A stretch of DNA of 10,220 bases, taken from Thalassiosira profunda (taxonomy: Eukaryota > Bacillariophyta > Thalassiosirophyceae > Thalassiosirales > Thalassiosiraceae). The notes beneath the pieces were generated by a model. That model saw only the letters and a list, made by a program, of their open reading frames with translations, had not been told where the DNA came from and did no database searches. This document shows positions 1 to 5,680 of this stretch, piece by piece. Location of the stretch: contig JALLAP010002343.1 of NCBI GenBank assembly GCA_036939355.1, forward strand, positions 1 to 10,220, written 5' to 3'. Each line of letters starts with the position of its first letter. The first letter of the stretch is position 1. The translations under genes and the position numbers were made by a program.

Positions 1-496
1 TGATCCCCGTAGTGGCCGTGAACGGATCGTCCGTGGGCGGGAGCGCACCGTCCAGCATCAGATAATAAAAATGATTCCACGGCGCCTGGAGGATAAATCC
101 AAAGAAGGCGAAGCGCGCAAAACGGGCGATGTCCACTCCAGCTGATGCGGTAGCCACCTCGCCATCGCTCTCGTCGCCGGAAGCGAGGACCTGCTGGATG
201 GCCTGCCCCGACAAGTCGGCGGCTCCCAATATCACGCCGGCCGTTATGCTCTTCACCAGCAGCGGATCTGCCTCCAGCGCCGACAGATACGACGACCACG
301 CCTCCTCGAATCCGGCAAGCTCAAGTCTGATGCTGCCCGACCGCGGGGATATGTTCCCTGGCAAATGCAAATCGATCGGCGCTCTTTGGCCAACTGATGC
401 CGGGCGGGGCGACACGAATGCGTCGGCAGACCGATACCGCGAGCTGTCGCCGGCGGCGAGGAAGAGGAGGCCGGTTGCCAGCAGTCGAGGCGCCAT
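1..496 (-). CDS. Mpv17/PMP22-family membrane protein with plastid-type presequence (partial, C-terminus beyond left edge)
   Basis: The reading frame is open from ATG at 496 down to the window edge, giving 165 residues; an in-frame TAA at 511-509 fixes this ATG as the first possible start. Residues 67-98 (WSSYL, DPLLVKS, then ADLSGQ) and 122-155 (DIARFARFAFFGF, QAPWNHFYY, LDGALPPT) match the first half of the Mpv17/PMP22 family of small four-helix membrane proteins found in peroxisomes, mitochondria and plastids. Family members are thought to form channels or affect membrane metabolite balance, but their substrates are poorly known. The N-terminus has a hydrophobic stretch (residues 5-16), then SADA|FVSP with a phenylalanine at 27. 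This resembles the ASAFAP-type signal-plus-transit peptide of ochrophytes, so I infer import into the plastid. The acidic linker at 105-121 is unremarkable. The gene diverges from PPP1R2. The family call is firm; the plastid location is inferred from the motif alone. Confidence 0.88.
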   Translation of the reverse strand, partial: MAPRLLATGLLFLAAGDSSRYRSADAFVSPRPASVGQRAPIDLHLPGNISPRSGSIRLELAGFEEAWSSYLSALEADPLLVKSITAGVILGAADLSGQAIQQVLASGDESDGEVATASAGVDIARFARFAFFGFILQAPWNHFYYLMLDGALPPTDDPFTATTGI

Positions 497-731
497 GATC
501 GATGAAGATTATGAGCAGATGAGAGCACGCCACGCGCGCGCGCAAAATGACGCAGAGGAGGATGAGGGGGGCGGCGTGGCTCCGCGATAATCGGGATTCC
601 TCGACAAACGGGACATCACCAACATCAAAAACGTCAACGTCCCCCAACTATCTACGCTGACGGATACATAGCCGGCGGAACCTCGTGGAAGAGCGCGGAG
701 GCAACAGTAGCATCGAGTAGCATCAGCAGCA
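497..731. promoter_or_regulatory. Divergent intergenic region between the Mpv17-family gene and PPP1R2
   Basis: These 235 bp separate two start codons pointing away from each other, so both promoters and 5' UTRs must lie here. No clear TATA box is visible. Visible patterns are an alternating purine-pyrimidine run at 531-544 (mostly CG repeats), a doubled ACGTC at 631-641, and a direct repeat of AGTAGCATC at 706-714 and 716-724 just upstream of the PPP1R2 start. None can be assigned to a known factor from sequence alone. Confidence 0.55.
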
Positions 732-1545
732 ATGGATACAGAGGCGGTGGATAAGGTGCATGCGCCCGCGGCGGGCAAAGTGCACCCCATCTTGAAGAAG
801 GGCGAGGCCGCCCATCACAAGGGGTCGTCGTCAGCCCCAAACGGCAGCGCCACAGCAGCCCCCGCAGCCGCCGCGGGCGACGGCAAAACGCAAAGCGAGG
901 GAGACGCCGCGCAATCCTCGCCGGGGAAGGAGAAAAAGCACCTGAAGTGGGACGAGCACGCGATTGAGGAGCACAATTTGCTGCGGGGGACGCGGATGAA
1001 GGTAGGTCGCGTTCGCATTGCTATTCTCTGACATTTGATGGGAGCGATGGCGGGTATTTGCAATTGGCAATGTTTGCATATTTGTTTGCCACGCATATGA
1101 TATGCATTGCACTTGTCTCAACCCGAACCGGCCACTGCAAATGCAGATCGACGAACCCAACACCCCCTACACCCACTACGACCACCACTCGGACGAGGAA
1201 TCGCACTCCTCTGGTCACCATCCTCGCTCGCCGGACGAGAGCCACCCCGAGCACGGCGGCGCATCTCTCGCCACGCAATGGGGAGACCTCTCGGGGAAGC
1301 TCCAGGCCGTGGCGGACAAGCGCGACGCCTGTCCGCATTCGCCGGCGCCGTCGCGGGATTCCAATATGAGTGACAGCGAGGACGAGAGGAAGCGAAAGGA
1401 GCACGATCAGAAATTCAGAGATTTGCGGAAGAAGCATTACAACGAGGCGGAGATGATGCGGCGGTGGAGGGCGGAGCATGCGGATGACGAGGATGATGAG
1501 GATGAGGATGAAGAAGATGGCAGCAAGGACAAAATGGAAGAGTAG
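732..1545 (+). CDS. PPP1R2: Protein phosphatase 1 inhibitor-2 (two exons)
   Basis: Exons 732-1001 and 1147-1545 join to encode 222 residues; human inhibitor-2 is 205. The intron 1002-1146 (gtaggt...gcag, 145 bp) is phase 0. Splicing creates MK|IDEPNTPY (residues 89-98), which matches the conserved MKIDEPSTPY of animal inhibitor-2, including the threonine (T96) phosphorylated by GSK3 in animals. Other family landmarks are PILKK at 19-23 (the SILK-type PP1 docking motif), LKWDE at 71-75, and KKHYNEAE at 185-192 (the KLHYNE helix that covers the PP1 active site). An acidic Asp/Glu-rich tail follows. The protein is expected to be intrinsically disordered and to bind and restrain the PP1 catalytic subunit in cytosol and nucleus. 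A proline replaces the usual Gly/Ser before ILK, and Lys replaces Leu in KLHY, so docking could differ in detail. The family call is secure. Confidence 0.93.
1002..1146 (+). other. Intron of PPP1R2
   Basis: The donor is AAG|gtaggt and the acceptor aaatgcag|ATC. Removing the intron joins MK to IDEPNTPY, the best conserved string of the family. An in-frame stop (TGA at 1029-1031, after codons ...GCT ATT CTC) ends translation if it is retained. Confidence 0.93.
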
Positions 1546-1714
1546 AAAGAAACCTGAGTGTGGTTAGGGTGTGTTAGGACGTTTGGTTGGTTGCAATGGT
1601 GTGAGAGCAGGACGAGCACTTGAGGAGATTCGTTGCAATGCAAAATGCTCAGCAGTGATTAGGTGGCTACCATATATGCACCATGCAAAAATGAATCGGC
1701 CATAGTTTATTTTG
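1546..1714. other. Convergent 3' intergenic region, PPP1R2/DPM1
   Basis: These 169 bp lie between the stop codons of two genes that face each other. The region must hold both 3' ends. The only recognisable signal is the minus-strand AATAAA at 1706-1711 beside the DPM1 stop. I see no open frame or RNA gene that looks real here. Confidence 0.6.
1706..1711 (-). terminator. Candidate polyadenylation signal AATAAA for DPM1
   Basis: On the minus strand the DPM1 stop TGA (1717-1715) is followed after three bases by AATAAA. If used, cleavage some 10-30 nt later would give a very short 3' UTR. Ochrophytes do not depend strictly on AATAAA, so this is only a candidate. Confidence 0.4.
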
Positions 1715-2617
1715 TCATGTCGTGAAGAACAGATGCAACAGGCCCTTGAGATACAGGATAATCTCATTTGCGCCCAACTTGCTCTCCCCGTAAATTCGGT
1801 CAACAAATGTGATAGGCACCTCCCCAATTTTCAATCCGGCCTTGTGCGCCCGCACCAATATCTCCATCTGAAACGCATACCCCTTGCTCCCCACCTGGGG
1901 CAATATCCGCTCGATCGCCGCCCGTTCGTACAATCGAAACGACCCCGTGAGGTCCGACGCGCCCCCCGTCGACAGCAAGAAGGTCGCCAAAAAGTTGGCC
2001 CCGCACGACGTGAGCTTTCGGTATGTGTCCCATCCCGCCACGCCCCCGCCCTTCTTGTACCGCGTGCCCGACACTATATCGACTTTTCTCTGCGGATCGT
2101 CCATCACCGCAATCATTTGCGGTATGAATTTCGGGTGGTGGCTCAGGTCCGCGTCCATCAATACGATCCTATCCCCCGAGCTGGCCTTCAGGCCGGCGGA
2201 GTAGGCCGATCCCAATCCCAGCTTGCCCGGGCGGGAGACGATGCGGAAATGATCTTCGCCGAATACGGCTTGGAGGCGCTTCGCGACGTCGAGGGTGTTG
2301 TCCGGGCTGGAATCGTCGACCACCACGATTTCGTAGTTCAGCTTGGCCTCCGTGAAGGTGTCGTGCAGGATCTGCGAGATGATTGGCAGGTTGTCCCGCT
2401 CGTTGTAGGTGGGGAGTATAATTGAGTAGAGCATATTGATGGCGCCGTCGGTATGTATTGGTGGCGAGGATGGGCACGTCTCTCCCTCGCAGGGCGTGTC
2501 GGGTGTGTTGTGATCCGACGAAGATTGCGTCGGTTGAAGATGAAAGGAGAGGCTGAGGAGGATTGCAAATAGAGGGATGATATTGTAGACTGTCGAACCG
2601 CGGCGAGACAAGGCCAT
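1715..2617 (-). CDS. DPM1: Dolichol-phosphate mannosyltransferase catalytic subunit
   Basis: From ATG at 2617 this encodes 300 residues. From residue 62 onward ([17 protein letters not shown]) it follows human DPM1 (260 aa) almost colinearly: [32 protein letters not shown] with the metal/GDP-binding D155-A-D157, [46 protein letters not shown], and a C-terminus ending LHLFFTT. The enzyme moves mannose from GDP-mannose to dolichyl phosphate at the ER, supplying Dol-P-Man for N-glycans, GPI anchors and O-/C-mannosylation. It is a GT2 GT-A fold of the human type without a C-terminal anchor. Residues 1-61 are extra: a hydrophobic run at 12-27 looks like a signal peptide or anchor, then a loop with two cysteines. 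The frame stays open upstream to 3124, but that part is low-complexity and overlaps homoserine dehydrogenase. M62 is an alternative start. The gene is intronless here. Confidence 0.95.
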   Translation of the reverse strand: MALSRRGSTVYNIIPLFAILLSLSFHLQPTQSSSDHNTPDTPCEGETCPSSPPIHTDGAINMLYSIILPTYNERDNLPIISQILHDTFTEAKLNYEIVVVDDSSPDNTLDVAKRLQAVFGEDHFRIVSRPGKLGLGSAYSAGLKASSGDRIVLMDADLSHHPKFIPQMIAVMDDPQRKVDIVSGTRYKKGGGVAGWDTYRKLTSCGANFLATFLLSTGGASDLTGSFRLYERAAIERILPQVGSKGYAFQMEILVRAHKAGLKIGEVPITFVDRIYGESKLGANEIILYLKGLLHLFFTT

Positions 2618-2879
2618 TGCGGCGAGGGAGGAGAGGGGGTTAGGGCGGCGGGGGATGAGCGAAGTGGTGGGAGCGCGGCGGGGCGGGGGCGGCCGCGGGG
2701 GAGGGTGGCAAAGGGAGGGAAGGAAGGAAAATTCGGCGGCGCCGGATGGGCGGATGCGGATTTCCGTTTGGTGCACGCGCTCCCACCCCCAGCCGCTGAT
2801 GTGCATCCTCCATCCATAGTATGCACCGCCCGGCCGGCCGCACAGCCATTGCAACTTGTAACCCGACACCCCCTTTGCA
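2618..2879. promoter_or_regulatory. Divergent intergenic region between DPM1 and homoserine dehydrogenase
   Basis: These 262 bp lie between two outward-pointing start codons and should contain both promoters. The DPM1-proximal part is a long G-rich, purine-rich tract on the plus strand (about 2628-2735). The other half has no TATA box or other motif I can name. Confidence 0.5.
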
Positions 2880-4110
2880 ATGGAGGAGCTGCGCCTCGCC
2901 CTCCTCGGCTTCGGATCTGCCAACCGGGCATTGGCCCGCATGCTTCTGCAGAGATCAGAGCTGTCATCTGATGGGCAGAGATGTCTGCGCATCGGCGCGA
3001 GGTTGGTTCCGTGGCGCGTTTTTGTATCGTCCGGGCGCACGGGAGGGTCTGCGTGCCGCTGACCGGCGCGCACAAAGGAGAATGCGAAATCGATCTGGAA
3101 AGGGCTTTGCAACAGATAGAGCATCGAACAGCCTCTTTCCCATTGGGATTATGCTCGATGGTTCGCTCGTCATGCACAGTGCACGTCCAGCCGAGAGAGT
3201 GGAAGATGTAATTGCAGACTCGCTCACCGATGCAGAGTACACAACCTCCCTCATCCATCGCCTGGGGAGCACGGGAACCGCCAACATTCTGGTGGAGGCC
3301 ATTCCCAGCGATCCCAAGGGCGACGGGGAGCCGGCCATTTCCTATATCGCCCACGCGCTGCGAGCGAAGATGCACGTGGTATCCGCGAACAAGAGCCCAC
3401 TGGCGCATTGCAAAGACGGGATAGAAACCTACTGGACGCTGCAGCAACTGGCGCACGGCGTCACCTACCAGCACGAATCAGCGGTGATGGACGGGGTACC
3501 AATCTTTTCTCTGTGGCGAACCATGCCGCACGCCAAGCTCATTTCGATACGCGGCTGTTTGAACTCAACGACGACCATGATTTTGACACGCATGGAAGGC
3601 AATCTCGACGAAGGCACGGAGGGAGAGTCTTTCGAAGAGGCACTTAACGCGGCGAAGCAAATGGGCATTGTTGAGGCAGATGAGAGTTTGGACGTGGACG
3701 GATACGATGCCGCTGTGAAATTACGCGCGTTGCTCGTTGTGCTGACGCAATCATCCCCCGAGCGAATATCAATACCAACAATGGATGAGATACAGAGAGA
3801 GAGCATACGAAATGTATCACCGTGGGCTACACGCGCCCTCTATGTCAATGGAAGGCAGAAGTATCGTCTCGTTTGTTCAGCTGAATTGATCGATGCACCT
3901 TCTGATGAATCAACGAAGAAGAAGTGGAAGGCGTCGGTGGAGCTGCAGACCCTTCTGCCGTCCGATCCCCTGTACAATCTCTCTGGGACCGATTCATCTG
4001 TGACATTTGGAACCGACGTGCTAGGGCCGGTAACCGTGGTGTCGTCGAACCCGACGCTGGTGGACACAGCCTACGGGCTGTTTTCTGATATCGTTCGAGC
4101 TGCGAGCTAA
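2880..4110 (+). CDS. hom: Homoserine dehydrogenase, monofunctional (two exons)
   Basis: Exon 1 (2880-3001) carries the NAD(P)-binding start [18 protein letters not shown]; exon 2 (3132-4110) carries the rest. The product is 366 residues. The intron 3002-3131 (AG|gttggt...gaacag|C) keeps phase. A donor 9 bp further on (3011) is also in phase and would add three residues. Exon 2 shows ANKSPLA (K128), [12 protein letters not shown] (E156), the [11 protein letters not shown] core, then [19 protein letters not shown] with E222, D233 and K237, which correspond to catalytic residues of the family. It ends [11 protein letters not shown]...TAYGLFSDI. The enzyme reduces aspartate semialdehyde to homoserine, the branch point to threonine and methionine. 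There is no aspartokinase domain, no C-terminal ACT domain and no visible targeting peptide, so I infer a cytosolic, non-ACT enzyme. An open frame from 2821 in the exon 2 frame is not the true N-terminus because it lacks the Rossmann motif. Confidence 0.9.
3002..3131 (+). other. Intron of homoserine dehydrogenase
   Basis: The intron is 130 bp, phase 2. It reconciles two different reading frames: the Rossmann motif upstream and the catalytic body downstream. The donor AG|gttggt is non-canonical at the third to fifth positions; alternative in-phase donor gtggcg at 3011. Exon 1 read without splicing stops at 3060-3062. Confidence 0.75.
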
Positions 4111-4141
4111 CCTGCTCACTTTACCTACAACAACAACAAAT
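4111..4141. other. 31-bp gap between convergent stop codons (homoserine dehydrogenase / EIF6)
   Basis: The TAA of homoserine dehydrogenase ends at 4110 and the EIF6 stop lies at 4142-4144 on the other strand. The gap contains a short CAA repeat near 4127-4138. There is too little room for two separate 3' UTRs. Confidence 0.85.
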
Positions 4142-4918
4142 TTACGACAGCTGGTCGATCAAAGAGCTCCGCATGTTCGTCACAATGTTGCTCTGCTGCC
4201 CTGTGCCCGGCCCCTGTCCCCCGGCGCTCGCGCCCCCAGCCCCACTCAACCTAAAAATGTTCTCGATGACGCTGATCTCTGTCGCTGTCGTATCCAGCCC
4301 GACGAAGGCCGACCAATCGTTCACGATCAATCCACCCCCCAGCACGTCCGATCCCCGATTGACCGTCCCGGCCACCAGCGGCACCTGGAGCAGCGACGAG
4401 AGCTCCTCGATGTCCTCGACGGTGGTCCGGGGGTGGACCATCCCCCCCTGGTTGGTGAACTTGCAGTAACTCCCCACCAAGGCCTGTCCGCCCACGATTT
4501 GGCGGAACACTTCCACGCCCAACACGTCGGAGATGACGTCCTCCGTCTCGCGGTCGACGTCCGGGTGGACCAGGGCCACGTGGTCATTACAGGCGACGAT
4601 GTTCCCGAGGGCCGACAGCCGCTCCTCCACCCGCTGCACCACCACCGCATCCGGCAGCGAATTCCTCAAGTGGGCCAACTCCACGTCCGTCGCGGTGTTG
4701 GGCACCAACAGCCCCCGTCGGTTGCCCACCGTCGTCCGTCCCACGAAGCGACATCCGGCAATGGTCGCGTGCACTACCGGGATGTGCGCCGACAGTTCCG
4801 ACTCGAAGACGCTGTAGAAATTCTCGGAGCGGTTGATGCCCGTGAGACAGTAGGCGTTGGTGAGGGCGGCGAAGACGCCGATCTCGTTGGAGTTTTCGTG
4901 GGAGCAGCGGGTGGCCAT
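4142..4918 (-). CDS. EIF6: Eukaryotic translation initiation factor 6
   Basis: From ATG at 4918 this encodes 258 residues (human eIF6 is 245) and matches the family along its whole length: [136 protein letters not shown] and [12 protein letters not shown]. eIF6 is a five-fold pseudosymmetric pentein that binds the 60S subunit at uL14. It is needed for nucleolar 60S maturation and blocks 40S joining until it is released by SBDS and EFL1. A glycine/glutamine-rich insert ([17 protein letters not shown]) sits before the conserved SLIDQLS end, in the variable tail. The frame is open upstream to 5146, but that 76-residue extension has no family counterpart and is probably 5' UTR. There are no introns. 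Confidence 0.97.
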   Translation of the reverse strand: MATRCSHENSNEIGVFAALTNAYCLTGINRSENFYSVFESELSAHIPVVHATIAGCRFVGRTTVGNRRGLLVPNTATDVELAHLRNSLPDAVVVQRVEERLSALGNIVACNDHVALVHPDVDRETEDVISDVLGVEVFRQIVGGQALVGSYCKFTNQGGMVHPRTTVEDIEELSSLLQVPLVAGTVNRGSDVLGGGLIVNDWSAFVGLDTTATEISVIENIFRLSGAGGASAGGQGPGTGQQSNIVTNMRSSLIDQLS

Positions 4919-5231
4919 TTTGTTGTAGTGGTGGATGTACGATGTCGACGACGAGTCAGGAATGGGGGGATTTGCAATTCGACACGCAGGATACCGAGGT
5001 AGGATACCGCGGAGGCTGATACTGATGCCGATGCGATGTGCCGCCTCTCTGTTACCGAGCGTGGACTCTGCTCTGCTCTGCCGCTGTCTGCTGATGCTTT
5101 CGCCGAGCTTATGAGCCGGGAGATAGGTGCTCCGCGTTGATGGCACGACAGCCGACAGCGGCGGCGGAGGGAGAGGTGGCCGGCAGCGGGCGCAGCGCGG
5201 GAAGCCACTTTTATTTGGATGGCCGCGAGGA

Positions 5232-5246
5232 GTCGCGCAACGCGAC
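5232..5246. repeat. Inverted repeat, 6-bp arms, 3-base loop
   Basis: GTCGCG, loop CAA, CGCGAC. The arms are perfect complements. It lies about 315 bp upstream of the EIF6 start. Confidence 0.6.
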
Positions 5247-5252
5247 CAAGAT

Positions 5253-5272
5253 CTTTGTCAAACACGACAAAG
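5253..5272. repeat. Inverted repeat, 7-bp arms, 6-base spacer
   Basis: CTTTGTC, spacer AAACAC, GACAAAG. The arms are perfect complements and the repeat starts 6 bases after the previous one. It could be a dimeric factor site or a hairpin in a transcript; function unknown. Confidence 0.6.
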
Positions 5273-5590
5273 GAGGCGGACAGACACCCTCCAAATTTGC
5301 TATGAATTCCTAGACGTTGGATTTCTTCGTAAACTGGGAGCGAATCGGTCGATTTTCGTTGCAAAAAAGCCAACACGCAAACACATGCCGATTTTCACAC
5401 GAATGCCAATGCGAGGCCAAGCGGCTCTCTCCACTTCTCCACTCCGACTCCAAAGTCGACGCCGTTGGCCGTCCCCTTCCCGAGAAGGCCCGTGAAAATC
5501 TTGTCGAACGCCCCGGCGGAGGGCGTGGGCGAGCTGTAGGCAGCGTCCAATCGAGGAGCGCATAACTTGGCAGCGCGGTGCAATTTGGGT

Positions 5591-5608
5591 GCGGTGGTGC
5601 ACCACCGC
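5591..5608. repeat. Perfect 18-bp palindrome
   Basis: GCGGTGGTGCACCACCGC reads the same on both strands with no spacer. It ends 72 bp before the ATG of the PDZ membrane-protein gene, so it is in that gene's promoter or 5' UTR. Confidence 0.75.
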
Positions 5609-5680
5609 TCGTATTGTAGCCGTTGGCGGAGATACCTAGGTCTCATCTCTGCTCCTCCTGCATCGTTTCGACACTGCACC

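Larger units (their letters stand above)
4919..5680. promoter_or_regulatory. Divergent intergenic region between EIF6 and the PDZ membrane-protein gene
   Basis: This 762-bp stretch is the longest without an assigned gene. It must contain the EIF6 promoter and 5' UTR on the left and the start of the PDZ-protein gene on the right. It holds two neighbouring perfect inverted repeats (5232-5246 and 5253-5272), a perfect 18-bp palindrome (5591-5608) and an AT-rich patch at about 5210-5218 (TTTTATTT). A minus-strand open frame (5682-5395) has coding-like composition in its later half (about 5550-5397) but no recognised homology; it is listed as a finding rather than a gene. Confidence 0.5.

Noticed and set aside
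531..544. Alternating CG run as a Z-DNA switch
   Set aside because: The run is only about 14 bp in GC-rich DNA, too short to support a specific role.
129..590. Plus-strand 153-residue open frame over the Mpv17 gene
   Set aside because: It is antisense to a well-matched Mpv17/PMP22 frame and has no recognisable domain.
1485..1525. GAT/GAG-rich simple repeat at the PPP1R2 end as a microsatellite
   Set aside because: It encodes the acidic Asp/Glu tail expected in inhibitor-2, so coding constraint explains it.
1712..2425. Plus-strand 237-residue open frame over DPM1
   Set aside because: It is antisense to clearly conserved DPM1 coding sequence; GC-rich wobble positions keep the opposite strand open.
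2618..3124. DPM1 extended upstream to 3124
   Set aside because: The extension is low-complexity, proline- and arginine-rich, overlaps exon 1 of homoserine dehydrogenase and has no family counterpart. The ATG at 2617 gives a plausible N-terminus.
2821..3131. Homoserine dehydrogenase starting at 2821 as one unspliced 429-residue frame
   Set aside because: The upstream part in this frame has no family similarity, while the Rossmann motif [10 protein letters not shown] is in another frame from 2880. A 130-bp in-phase intron explains both.
3000..3135. Frameshift or pseudogene in homoserine dehydrogenase
   Set aside because: GT-AG borders in matching phase and an intact set of catalytic residues favour an intron in a working gene.
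4919..5146. EIF6 N-terminal extension starting at 5146
   Set aside because: eIF6 proteins begin at the MATRC-like position; the upstream residues look like translated 5' UTR.
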